Below, piece by piece: positions 1 to 7,974 of a DNA stretch of 23,059 bases; positions within the stretch are counted from its first letter, which is position 1, and the number at the start of each line of letters is the position of its first letter. The notes beneath the pieces are model-generated. The model saw only the letters and a list, made by a program, of their open reading frames with translations, did no database searches and was not told the origin of the DNA. This stretch comes from a virus. The stretch covers positions 1 to 23,059 of the IMG/VR virus record IMGVR_UViG_3300028920_000278; one strand, given 5' to 3'. The position numbers were made by a program, and so were the translations under genes.

Positions 1-2270
1 TCGGTGCTGTTGTCGCAGCTGCCAACGAATGACAGCCCGGCCATGAACTGAGACGGCCCGGTGGGCATGGTGAAGGTCACCACCGTCGTGGCCGTCGCGT
101 CGGTGACACCTGTTTTCGACCCGTTCATGACCTGCTGCCTGGTCGGCAGCTCGATGCCGAGGTCATCAAGCACGGCCATGGCGTCGGCCACGTCGCTTGA
201 TCCAGACAGCAGCCCAGTGTGAGAGCCGCTCAGCTCGACATCGTCATCCTGGGGAAAATCAATCTCCCAGTCTGAGCCGGTGTAACGCTGCACCATCCCG
301 GCCGACCTTGTCGGTGGGGCTGGGTTGAATGAGGTGCTCGAGGTCTCGCTCATGGTGCGACGGTCGGCCCGGCCTTTTTCTTTGATGACTAGCCGATAGT
401 CGCTGATCCCCTCGGTGCTGCCGAGCAGCTGGCGGCCGATGATGTCAGACGGGGCCTCACCGACCACCCCGAGCTGGGCAAAGCCCTGTGTAAATTCGAC
501 GGTCATTAGATCAATCCAGGGCTGGCTTGAGTCTGAGTACACGCTGCCAGCGTCATAGCCCTGAACCACCACCTCATAACGGCCGGGGTAACTGACCGAG
601 CTGACCTCGCTTTCCCAGTTGAACAGCTCGGTTTTTTCACCGTCACCCCACTTGTCGGGCACGTCGTTGCTGACCCTGGTGTAATCGAGGTCAGGCAGGT
701 CGAGCGGAAAGTAAGGCGAGTCTAGCTGGCTCGGCCTGAGCTGGGTGCTGTCACTGTATGCGGCCATGTTGAACTGGCGCAGCTTGAGCTTGATGGCCCC
801 AGACTTGAGGTGCTCGACCGGGGGCACAACCCTGACCGCCTGGTTGGTCAGCACATCATCGGTGAAGAACAAGACATCGCCGGGCTCGACCGGTGCCGCC
901 ATTCCGTCAGCCGCTACAGACCAGTAAAAAGGCTGCAGCCGGTCGATGTCCCGGCGTGTCTCAGAGTGCCGCCTCGCCATGCCCGCCTCGGTACAGCCAT
1001 ACAGCTGCACCTCTCGACGCTTGACCATCGAGTCGGACACGGTCTCAGGGTATTGAATCGAGCCCCACTCATCGGGGTCGGTGTATTTCACGATGACGGT
1101 ATCGGCCACTGAGCCCAGCTCGATCTCATCGGCCGTCGGCACGTTGACGTAGTTGTTGAGGCTCAGCTCGATGCCCGAGGGATAGCGCAACGTTGCGGCC
1201 GTCAGGGTGATGGCCTCATCAACCGTGACCTGGCCGGCGTCGACAACCTCGACAATCTGCCGGTGCTCGTTATCGAAAAACACCCGCTTTCCCTCGAAGT
1301 CATCGTCAAAATCATCACCGGCCCCGTCACGGGTTACGGTGGTGCTCGAGCCCGAGGTCGACCAGGTGCCAACAGCCGCCACTGGCCGCCGCTCCTGCCA
1401 GAGCTTGAGCTTGCCGCTGACATCGGTGTAGATGTAGGCCAGGCCGTGCATCAGCGCTTCGGCGGCTGCCCGCTCGGGGTTGCGGTCGGTGACCTTGGCC
1501 CGGTAGCTGTAACGGTCCTCACCGCTGACCTGCTCATCACAGTGCTGAGCAGCCGCCAGCCAGCTGGCCGCGTCGATGTTGCTGGCGTCAATGCCCTTCC
1601 ACGCAACAGCCTCGGTGAGAATGTCGTTGGCCACCAGCACCGGGTTGGTGGTGGCCACTTTGGTGCCGCCCGTGGCCCCGGCCACCGGCTCGACCTTACG
1701 GCCGCCGAGCACGGCCGACACGTTGAGGGCACCCGGCAGGCTCAGCTCGCTCAGCCTGATGGTGAAGGTTACATAACAGTAGCGACGCATCCGGGCGTCA
1801 CTGGGCAGTTTGCTGCTGATGTGGGTAGGCACCAGCTCGGCGGCCGTGCCCAGCCGATAGTTGATGTTGAACAGCGCCCCGGCAAGCTCGGGGTCGGTGA
1901 TGGGGGTGTCATTGATTTCGAGATCGCTGATGCTGGCCTGCTCTCCATAGCTGAACACGTAGCAACAATCCAGCCAGCCGCCCGCCCCTGCAAATTCCTT
2001 GAGAGCTGCGCAGAGTCCACTGACCTTGCGCTCACCGTAGACCACCGGAATGGTGGCGTCGAGAATGGTGGTTGAGAATGAAACCGTTGACTCACTGACC
2101 GAGCTGCGACCGCCAGCGCCACCTGACCAGACCTTCCGGCCGTAGTTGTAGCCCTCGCCATCGGTGGCCGCCTGTTGGCCTGGGCCTGGGTGCTGAGTGT
2201 GTCCACCGGGGCCGCTCGAGCCGTCAGGCATCCCCTGGCTGGCGTTGGGGTCAGGGAATCGCTCAGGCAT
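1..2270 (-). CDS. Tail tip hub or host-specificity (J-like) protein, C-terminus outside window
   Basis: The reading frame is open from ATG 2270 to the left edge (about 756 codons). GGAGGAG (2287-2281) lies 10 nt upstream, and the ATG overlaps the previous stop by 8 nt. A Pro/Gly/Gln-rich N terminus carrying GGHTQHPGPGQQ leads into TILDATIPVVYGERKVSGLC (the PVVYGxRxV pattern of J-like tail hub proteins). Then come repeated beta-rich domains with EAVAWKGIDASNIDAASWLA, DVSGKLKLWQERRP, a DSMVKRREVQLYGCTEAGMA segment and VEPGDVLFFTDDVL. Later segments include PDKWGDGEKTELFNWESEVS. Such proteins form the central hub that contacts the host and often end in receptor-binding domains, which here lie beyond the window. 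Confidence 0.75.
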   Translation of the reverse strand, partial: MPERFPDPNASQGMPDGSSGPGGHTQHPGPGQQAATDGEGYNYGRKVWSGGAGGRSSVSESTVSFSTTILDATIPVVYGERKVSGLCAALKEFAGAGGWLDCCYVFSYGEQASISDLEINDTPITDPELAGALFNINYRLGTAAELVPTHISSKLPSDARMRRYCYVTFTIRLSELSLPGALNVSAVLGGRKVEPVAGATGGTKVATTNPVLVANDILTEAVAWKGIDASNIDAASWLAAAQHCDEQVSGEDRYSYRAKVTDRNPERAAAEALMHGLAYIYTDVSGKLKLWQERRPVAAVGTWSTSGSSTTVTRDGAGDDFDDDFEGKRVFFDNEHRQIVEVVDAGQVTVDEAITLTAATLRYPSGIELSLNNYVNVPTADEIELGSVADTVIVKYTDPDEWGSIQYPETVSDSMVKRREVQLYGCTEAGMARRHSETRRDIDRLQPFYWSVAADGMAAPVEPGDVLFFTDDVLTNQAVRVVPPVEHLKSGAIKLKLRQFNMAAYSDSTQLRPSQLDSPYFPLDLPDLDYTRVSNDVPDKWGDGEKTELFNWESEVSSVSYPGRYEVVVQGYDAGSVYSDSSQPWIDLMTVEFTQGFAQLGVVGEAPSDIIGRQLLGSTEGISDYRLVIKEKGRADRRTMSETSSTSFNPAPPTRSAGMVQRYTGSDWEIDFPQDDDVELSGSHTGLLSGSSDVADAMAVLDDLGIELPTRQQVMNGSKTGVTDATATTVVTFTMPTGPSQFMAGLSFVGSCDNST

Positions 2271-3366
2271 CGCCCGGCAGCTCCTCCACCACATCGAGGC
2301 CGTCGGGCACCCCTCTGCCGGTGGCCAGGGCGGCCCAGGCGGCCCCCTGCCTGCTCGCACGCACCAGGCTGGCCCGATACCCTACCCCATGGGCTCGGAG
2401 CGACACACCGGCCGCTGGGGCCGTCAGCAGCTCGATCCCGAACATCGGCGCTCGAGGGTCAGTCCATGCCGGGGCGTCAGCGGTCGTGATGAATGGCGCG
2501 TCAATCATCATGACGTTGGGGGTAGAGTCGAGGTGGGTGAGTGTGAGCTTGGCCTGGTCAATGTAGCCGGTCGAGTTGTTGACCGTCGTGCTCACCAGCG
2601 ACCAGACACCATCAGTGACGGTGACATCGGTAAAGCCGCTATCCTCTGGGGTGCCGCTGGTGAACAGCTCAAGGTTGGCTCGGAAGTCACCCGAGCCCAT
2701 GACCCAGGCCCCGGCCATGATGTTGTAATTGATGTGCACCAGGTCGGTGATGTCGACGTTGCTGGGGTTCTCGATGCCGTGGCCCGGTGCAGGGGCCGAC
2801 TTGTCGAGCAGAACCCCCCGCTTGCCGACCAGGGCGGCAGCGGCCAGGGCCTTGAACGTGTTAGTTGAGCCGAGCGCGGAATCCCAGACCCCGCTGAGGC
2901 TGTCGCTGTCATCGTCTGGGGTGCAAATCGCTTGCTCAGCGCTCAGGGCGTTGGTCTGGGTGAACGCGCTGGGCACCGTCTGGCCCAACGACTGGGGCAC
3001 CCCGTCGGCCGTGACAATCAGCTCATCGACGGTGTTGATGGGGGCATAGAAAAAGGTCCGGCTGCCGTCGGGCAGGGGGTAGAGCGGCAGGTCATGGTGC
3101 ACCCGCTTGACGGGCTCGACCACAATGAACGGGTCAATGCCGTTGCGGGTGTTGCGCAGGAATGCGGCCCAGTCATCGACACCGGGCACCAGGCCCTCGA
3201 TGTACAGCTCGAGGCTGTAGGTCTGACGGCCGAACCCCCCCGACCAGTCGCGCACCAACCTTGGGCCGGTGTCAAAATCACTGATTTGCACCCCAGGCCG
3301 ACCGTGCCCGAATTCGGTGCCCTCGATCATGAACGCTCGGGCTGGTAGTGCTGGCCACCTCTGCAT
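2263..3366 (-). CDS. Distal tail-like protein with possible carbohydrate-binding insertion
   Basis: Two ATG codons lie in tandem (3369, 3366). The AGGGGGA site ends only 1 nt before the first, so I prefer the second (367 aa). Residues about 20-90 follow a pattern seen in Dit-type proteins, which form the ring at the end of the tail tube: VQISDFDTGPRLVRDWSGGF, QTYSLELYIEGLVPGVDDWA, AFLRNTRNGIDPFIVVEP. A long strand-rich region (about 165-300, with YNIMAGAWVMGSGDFRANLE and a TTVNNSTGYIDQAKLTLTHL segment) looks like an inserted sandwich of the carbohydrate-binding type. The C terminus returns to a tail-like segment (YRASLVRASRQGAAWAALAT). It overlaps the next gene by 8 nt. Function is inferred from order and pattern. 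Confidence 0.65.
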   Translation of the reverse strand: MQRWPALPARAFMIEGTEFGHGRPGVQISDFDTGPRLVRDWSGGFGRQTYSLELYIEGLVPGVDDWAAFLRNTRNGIDPFIVVEPVKRVHHDLPLYPLPDGSRTFFYAPINTVDELIVTADGVPQSLGQTVPSAFTQTNALSAEQAICTPDDDSDSLSGVWDSALGSTNTFKALAAAALVGKRGVLLDKSAPAPGHGIENPSNVDITDLVHINYNIMAGAWVMGSGDFRANLELFTSGTPEDSGFTDVTVTDGVWSLVSTTVNNSTGYIDQAKLTLTHLDSTPNVMMIDAPFITTADAPAWTDPRAPMFGIELLTAPAAGVSLRAHGVGYRASLVRASRQGAAWAALATGRGVPDGLDVVEELPGDA

Positions 3367-3375
3367 CATCTCCCC

Positions 3376-4020
3376 CTAGTCCAACGTCATCGGTTGGCCG
3401 CTCGGGTTCTGCGCCTGAGTGTGCCCGCCGCCGCCGGTTGTGCCGCCGCCCCCACCGCCCCCGGTGCCGCCCCCGCCCATGGGTGGGGTGTCATAGCCCT
3501 CTGGCATGGTGAAGCCCCCATTCTGGTATCTGATCTGCAGGCCGGGCTCGGGGGCAGCGAAAAACTCGGCCCGCTGCCCGGTCTGCAGCCCGGCCCTTGG
3601 CTTGAGGGTCGAGATCCCGAGCAGCTCGATGCGGAAACGGCCCCGACGGTCGACGCGGCACGCCCGGCAGCGCCATGGAATTTCGATGACATCGGCGTCA
3701 TTGACCTCGAGCACCACCGTAAGGGTGTTGCCCGACCAGGCCGCGCTGGTGAGGCCCATGCGCTCCTCATACCATGCTGACCTGACCTCACCGTCGAGGT
3801 CATCGAGGCTGACAGCCATGCGGCTGCGCTGGGGGTCATCGAGCACCATGCTGTCGATGGTCATGCCTCGAGGGTCGTAAACGTCGCCGCCATAGGTTAC
3901 CGGTCGGTCACCGGTGCAATACCGCAACGCACCGCTGGTGAGCGTTAGCTCGATGAGTGCCGTGCAGTCCTGATACCTCGAGGCAAGGGCCGCTAGTTGG
4001 TCATCGGTGTAGCCGTACAC
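3376..4020 (-). CDS. Tail-tip protein, DUF2163-like (214 aa)
   Basis: The start is GTG at 4020 with GAGGGGG 6 nt upstream. The N-terminal 160 residues fit the pattern of DUF2163-type tail proteins, also found in gene transfer agents: ALIELTLTSGALRYCTGDRP, VTYGGDVYDPRGMTIDSM, LDDPQRSRMAVSLDDLDGEV and WSGNTLTVVLEV. A WRCRACRVDRRGRFRIEL segment holds two cysteines. The last 33 residues are a Gly-rich tail (GGGGTGGGGGGGTTGGGG, then HTQAQNPSGQ). Similar proteins sit between the tape measure and the host-recognition proteins, as here. The tail shares the GGHTQ motif with the hub protein two genes later. Confidence 0.72.
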   Translation of the reverse strand: MYGYTDDQLAALASRYQDCTALIELTLTSGALRYCTGDRPVTYGGDVYDPRGMTIDSMVLDDPQRSRMAVSLDDLDGEVRSAWYEERMGLTSAAWSGNTLTVVLEVNDADVIEIPWRCRACRVDRRGRFRIELLGISTLKPRAGLQTGQRAEFFAAPEPGLQIRYQNGGFTMPEGYDTPPMGGGGTGGGGGGGTTGGGGHTQAQNPSGQPMTLD

Positions 4021-4030
4021 TCATGCCCCC

Positions 4031-7000
4031 TCACTGCATCCCCTGGCCATCGGCCAGCATTTCCTCGACAACCGCCCGCACAATGGTCACCAGCGGTACC
4101 TCGGTGTTGTTCTCGACGGTGACGTTGATGGTCGGGTCAAACTGCACGTTCATCTCGACGTTGCCGTCGGTCATGTTTTTCAACATCTCATCAAACCCGG
4201 CCAGACTGTCGCGGGCTTCCTGCACCTGAGCTGTCAGCGATTCCCATTCCTCGCGCACCGAGGTCTCGACCTCATTGAGCTGAGTGTTGGCCAGGGTCTG
4301 GGCCTGGTTGATGAGATCCTCGAGGTGCTCACCCCAGGTTTGACCGCCCCATATTGACGTTGACGCCTCGAGATCCACCAGCCCGGCCAGGCTCTGAATG
4401 TAGCGCTGCAGCTCAGCGTTGATCTGCCCGACCTCGCTTGGGTCGGTGGCCTCACTCAACGCCTGCATCAATTCCATGATGCGGGTGCTGAAGTAATTGA
4501 TCTGCTGGCCCTCGCTCATCTGGTCGAGCTGCACACTTTCGCGCAACCGGTCCCAGCCCTGATTGATGCTCTGGCGCATGGCGTCAATCTGGGCCATGAG
4601 CTGCAGTGTGCCCTGCAGGGCTTGCTGATAGGTCTGATTGATCTGCAGCATTTCGGCGGCCCGGTCGGGCAGGCTCATGCGATCCCAGCCCACCCTGAGC
4701 AGCTCGATCTGGCCGCTGGCGTCACCGATGAAATCACGCCACCGGTCAAGTGGGGTTTTCGCAATGTCGGCCATGATTGCATCCCACTCACCCGAGGCCA
4801 GCAGGTCGGCCGAGTCGACAAGGGCCTGCACGAAGGTCTGCAGGGCCTCGAGCCCGGCCTCGGCCCCCATGTCGCCCCAGGCCGACCAGAACTCAGCCAT
4901 CACCCCCTCGGCCACCCCGAGGTCACTGAGTCCCTGGTCGATGGCTGGTCTGAACCTGCGCTCAAATTCCTCAGGGAAAATAACATCGGCCAGGTACTCA
5001 GCCATGGCGTCGGCATCGAGGTCGAGCATTCCGGTGTCGATGACGCCCTCGGCCAGCACCAGGTCGAACAGGTCAACGTCACCGAACGAGAGCAGGCTGT
5101 CACGCCAGGCGTTGGCCGTCGACCGATACAGCTCACCGATCTGCAGGTTGAACAGGCGCATTTCCTCGGCACCAGCCCCCTGGTCGCGCAGCTGCGACCC
5201 GAACGCACCGGGGCGGCCTGATTGCATATACACCCTCGAGCTGGGGTCGTCGTTGCCACCACCGAATAGGCTGCTAATGGCCCCGACCACCGCGCCGATC
5301 CCGGCCCCGATGGCCGTGCCCATGCCGGGCAGGATCATGGTGCCGATCCCGGCCCCGGCTATCATGCCGCCGAGCACCGACTGCCCGAGGCTGCCCTCAG
5401 CCGTGGCCATCATGCCGGTGCCGATGCCGACCCCGGCCGTTGCGGCCATTTGGGTGATGTCGATGCCGCCACCCATGAGACCTTGCATCACCTGCTGGCT
5501 GAGACTGTCGGCCGCCATGCTGGCGATGTCATCGAACAACCCATTAAATGCCTCGATGATGCCGTCGAAATCACCAGTGAATGCCTCGAAAAGCACGTCA
5601 CCGATGCGGGTCTGCAGCACGGCCCCGAACGCTGGCATCACGTCGATGATGTCATTGAGCGCCATCTCGAACGCGGTCACCTCGCGGGTTGCATCCTGCC
5701 AGGCTGTCACCTGCTGCCCGACAATGGGCACCAGGTTGGCGCTGCTCATGGTCAGCCCAATAACACTCAGGCTCACGCCCTGATACTTGGCCGCCTGCTC
5801 AGCGAGTGTGTCGGCAGCGAGCTGCTGCAGCCGGGTCAGCTCGCTGACCTCACCTTGCTGGTCGACCAGGTCATTGGTCAATGCCCCAACTTCCTGGGCA
5901 GCCATCGCGGCCGCCTCGCTCACCCCGAGGCTGAGGGCCTTGCCGAACGAGATAGCCGCATCATCGGCGGGCTTGATGGCACTATCCTCGGTCTCACGAA
6001 TCACGTCACCGAGCTTTTCAATGTCCTGGGTCAGCCCGTCGATTGAATCGCTGAGGTCATCGGCCAGGTCAGCCATGCCGCCGAACCCGCCCGGTAGCCG
6101 GGCAAACTCATCGACGATGACCTTGAGCTGCCCGAGAACGCTGCGCACCACCTTGAGCCAGACCTGCTCGATTTTCAAAAACTGGGCCACCACCAGGTCG
6201 GACCACCGCAGGCTGGCAAACCAGACGAATGAGGTAGCCACCTCATTGACCCAGCCGACCAGGCTCTCGAGACTGCCCCTCATGCCCTCGGTGCCACCCC
6301 TGGCCTCGAGCAGCGTGATGATGGCCTGGCCCATGCTCTCGCGGGCGTCACCCCAGTAATTGCCGAGCTGCTGAACCTGGGCGGCATAGCCCTGCAGCTC
6401 GGCCTGCGACGCACCACCGAACTGGTCGGCCAGCTTGGCCGCCAGAATTTGGGCCCGTTCCATCTCGTCAGCGTTGGCCAGCTGCTTGCGGGTGGCCTCA
6501 TCGAGCACAATGCCGTAGCGGCTGAGGGTGCCGGTGTTGCCCGCCAGGGCCTTGCCCATGGTCTCGGCCATGATGGCCAGGTCGCTGCCGGTGGCCGAGG
6601 CTGCGTCGAGGGTTGGAATCAGCACCGTCATGGCAGCGTCGAAACTGCCGCTCAGGGTGGTGAGTTTTTCGAGGGCGGCCGCCGTGTCGGTGTCACCGTA
6701 TTTTGTGAACCTCTGAACCTCAGAGAAAAGGCCCTGCAGGCTCTCAGCGTTCTCGGTGTATGACTCACCAGCCCGAGCCATGCTCGAGGCCAGGTCAATG
6801 AAAATGGCCTCTTGCTCGGCGGCCATGTTGAGGTTTTCGCCCATGAACCTGGCCATGCCCCGAACCGCGACAGCCAGCCCGGCGATGGCGGCCACCGCGA
6901 CGGCAGCGCTGGCCTTGATGCCGCCGCCCATGGTGTCGAATTTGCGCCCGGTCCTGGTGGCCTCATCGCCCGATTCTTTGACCTCGCGCTCGAGCTTGTC

Positions 7001-7060
7001 GACCTGCTTGATGGCCCCCGTATTGTCGACAACAAACGTCAGCAGCAGCCGCTCAGCCAT
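4031..7060 (-). CDS. Tail tape measure protein (1009 aa)
   Basis: The longest gene in the tail block sits directly after the chaperone pair. Its product sets tail length; using about 0.15 nm per residue (known from other siphophages), the tail would be near 150 nm. The N terminus has a charged coiled coil (VDKLEREVKESGDEATRTGR) and a hydrophobic helix (about residues 50-67). A tape-measure-like block follows, with MARAGESYTENAESLQGLFS and the TMGKALAGNTGTLSRYGIVL pattern. A second Gly/Ala-rich hydrophobic region lies at about 555-598 and could insert in the host membrane during DNA entry. The C-terminal third is helical with long heptad stretches (QGTLQLMAQIDAMRQSINQG). No peptidase or lysozyme motif is visible. 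GGAGG precedes the ATG. Confidence 0.93.
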   Translation of the reverse strand: MAERLLLTFVVDNTGAIKQVDKLEREVKESGDEATRTGRKFDTMGGGIKASAAVAVAAIAGLAVAVRGMARFMGENLNMAAEQEAIFIDLASSMARAGESYTENAESLQGLFSEVQRFTKYGDTDTAAALEKLTTLSGSFDAAMTVLIPTLDAASATGSDLAIMAETMGKALAGNTGTLSRYGIVLDEATRKQLANADEMERAQILAAKLADQFGGASQAELQGYAAQVQQLGNYWGDARESMGQAIITLLEARGGTEGMRGSLESLVGWVNEVATSFVWFASLRWSDLVVAQFLKIEQVWLKVVRSVLGQLKVIVDEFARLPGGFGGMADLADDLSDSIDGLTQDIEKLGDVIRETEDSAIKPADDAAISFGKALSLGVSEAAAMAAQEVGALTNDLVDQQGEVSELTRLQQLAADTLAEQAAKYQGVSLSVIGLTMSSANLVPIVGQQVTAWQDATREVTAFEMALNDIIDVMPAFGAVLQTRIGDVLFEAFTGDFDGIIEAFNGLFDDIASMAADSLSQQVMQGLMGGGIDITQMAATAGVGIGTGMMATAEGSLGQSVLGGMIAGAGIGTMILPGMGTAIGAGIGAVVGAISSLFGGGNDDPSSRVYMQSGRPGAFGSQLRDQGAGAEEMRLFNLQIGELYRSTANAWRDSLLSFGDVDLFDLVLAEGVIDTGMLDLDADAMAEYLADVIFPEEFERRFRPAIDQGLSDLGVAEGVMAEFWSAWGDMGAEAGLEALQTFVQALVDSADLLASGEWDAIMADIAKTPLDRWRDFIGDASGQIELLRVGWDRMSLPDRAAEMLQINQTYQQALQGTLQLMAQIDAMRQSINQGWDRLRESVQLDQMSEGQQINYFSTRIMELMQALSEATDPSEVGQINAELQRYIQSLAGLVDLEASTSIWGGQTWGEHLEDLINQAQTLANTQLNEVETSVREEWESLTAQVQEARDSLAGFDEMLKNMTDGNVEMNVQFDPTINVTVENNTEVPLVTIVRAVVEEMLADGQGMQ

Positions 7061-7067
7061 CGTTTAC

Positions 7068-7858
7068 CTACCTCCGACCCCTGGCCCTTGGCCTGATGCT
7101 GCCGCGCCCCCTGACGCGCTGCTTGGCCTTTTCCTGGGCCTGCTTTTCAGCACGGGCTGCCGAGTCGATGCGCATGACCTCGTTAAAACAGGTGCCGAGC
7201 TGGCGCTGTATCGTCGGGCCCCAGTCACCCCAGACCTCGAGCACGGCCTTGATGTCGGCCCAGCAGGGCCCCAGGTAGCCGTTGAGCCCGGCGTGCCTGC
7301 AGCTGTACACCCGCATGAACGCTGACCAGGCCCGAGCGGTCGACGGCAGCGGCCGGGGCATGGTGACCCCGGCCTCTCTGGTGACCTCGGCAATTGTTGC
7401 CTGTTTTGCACCTGCTACCACCCGCCAGTAATCGAGTGAGCTGGGGCCGGTCCCGAAATAGAACCGCACCAGCTCGGTCAGTTTTTTTCTTCGACCTCAA
7501 CCGCTTTCGAGGCCAGGTCGGTGGCCGCTGTCCAGAGCAGCTTGCTGAGCGCTGGCACCGTGGCCAACGTGTCGCGGTTTTCGGGGGTGAACGGCACCGG
7601 GTTGCCCGCCGCATCCAGCAGGTTTTCCCAACCCTCGACCAACTCACTGAGCACCCGCTTGCCGACCTTGAGGGCTCGGGCCGTATCCTGCTCGAGCCCC
7701 TCGAACTTGACGCCCTCGGCCTGCAGCTTGGCCATCAGCTCAGGGGTCAGCGGCCTCATCTTGAAAACCGCAACACTGTCGGCAAACTCGACCTCAACAT
7801 CAACCGCGTTGGGTGAAAACAGCCCCTCACCCACCATGACATCACTTTTGATTTTCAT
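7068..7858 (-). CDS. Tail assembly chaperone, long form by -1 frameshift (gpGT-like)
   Basis: A -1 slip on A AAA AAC (7487-7481) joins the 126-aa frame to an open frame that runs to 7068. The predicted fusion has 263 aa with joint EEKKLTELVRFYFG. The extension (about 137 aa) contains SLDYWRVVAGAKQATIAEVTRE, a middle segment with WSAFMRVYSCRHAGLNGY, and an Arg/Lys-rich tail (ERS-like EKQAQEKAKQRVRGRGSIRPR). No ribosome binding site of its own is needed: the only start-like codon in that frame is GTG 7469 and lacks a good site. In lambda-like phages the long form binds tail tube subunits to the tape measure complex. The -1 signal, order and lengths all fit. Confidence 0.85.
7438..7487 (-). promoter_or_regulatory. 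Programmed -1 ribosomal frameshift signal
   Basis: The slippery heptamer A AAA AAC (7487-7481) is in the correct frame, immediately before the TGA stop (7480-7478). After a 5-nt spacer (TGACC, 7480-7476) a stem forms between GAGCTGG (7475-7469) and CCAGCTC (7444-7438). A second 4-bp helix lies inside (CGGT/ACCG). This gives the usual slippery site, spacer and stimulator set. The seven-A run is striking in otherwise GC-rich DNA. Confidence 0.88.
7478..7858 (-). CDS. Tail assembly chaperone, short form (gpG-like)
   Basis: The 126-aa acidic protein lies between tail tube and tape measure genes, where siphophage tail assembly chaperones are always found. It coats the tape measure during tail assembly and is not part of the finished virion. 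Features are MKIKSDVMVGEGLF, a VEVEFADSVAVFKMRPLTPE segment, and helices (LMAKLQAEGVKFEGLEQD, RALKVGKRVLSELVEGWENL, VPALSKLLWTAATDLASKAV). The start ATG has GGAGGTG 5 nt upstream. The 3' end reads GAA GAA AAA AAC TGA; this contains a slippery heptamer at which part of the ribosomes shift to make the longer form. Confidence 0.88.
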   Translation of the reverse strand: MKIKSDVMVGEGLFSPNAVDVEVEFADSVAVFKMRPLTPELMAKLQAEGVKFEGLEQDTARALKVGKRVLSELVEGWENLLDAAGNPVPFTPENRDTLATVPALSKLLWTAATDLASKAVEVEEKN

Positions 7859-7884
7859 GCGGCACCTCCATGCAATGTGTTATG

Positions 7885-7954
7885 GGTGCCCCTCGAGCGG
7901 ATTGAACCGCCCAGCCCTGGGGCATGAACCAGGGCCGCCACCGGCAGGGGCACC
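7885..7954 (-). ncRNA. Cloverleaf-like (tRNA-like) intergenic RNA structure
   Basis: Read on the minus strand, 70 nt fold into nested helices with almost no free junction bases. P1 is GGTGCCCCT with AGGGGCACC (9 bp). A small GCC-GGT-GGC hairpin follows. Then a 7-bp arm GCCCTGG/CCAGGGC has loop TTCATGCC, and a 7-bp arm TGGGCGG/CCGCTCG (two wobble pairs) has loop TTCAAT. The last arm resembles a tRNA T arm and directly abuts P1, as in tRNA. The middle loop contains CAT like a methionine anticodon, and a C plus CCA follows the 7-bp core of P1. The D-like arm is too short, the middle loop has 8 and the T-like loop 6 nt, so a normal tRNA is unlikely. No T tract follows, so it is not a standard terminator. 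Confidence 0.45.
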
Positions 7955-7974
7955 AGAGTCATCATGCCGCCGCC

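Noticed and set aside
3380-3490. DNA repeat array at the GC-rich ccg/ccc stretch
   Set aside because: It encodes the poly-glycine tail of the DUF2163-like protein in frame; not a CRISPR or regular tandem repeat.
4638-5783. Long plus-strand open frame (381 codons) opposite the tape measure gene
   Set aside because: It lies antisense to a clear tape measure gene, has Ser/Pro/Arg-rich composition typical of shadow frames in GC-rich DNA, and shows no family pattern.
7068-7469. Independent gene starting at GTG 7469
   Set aside because: There is no good ribosome binding site, and the frame is joined upstream by a full -1 frameshift signal, so it is read as the extension of the chaperone.
7885-7954. 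Functional tRNA-Met (CAT)
   Set aside because: The D-like arm is too short, the anticodon-like loop has 8 nt and the T-like loop 6 nt, so a working elongator or initiator tRNA is not supported.
7859-7974. Intrinsic terminator after the tail tube gene
   Set aside because: Strong stems are present, but no T tract follows on the minus strand; the fold is better described as a cloverleaf-like RNA.
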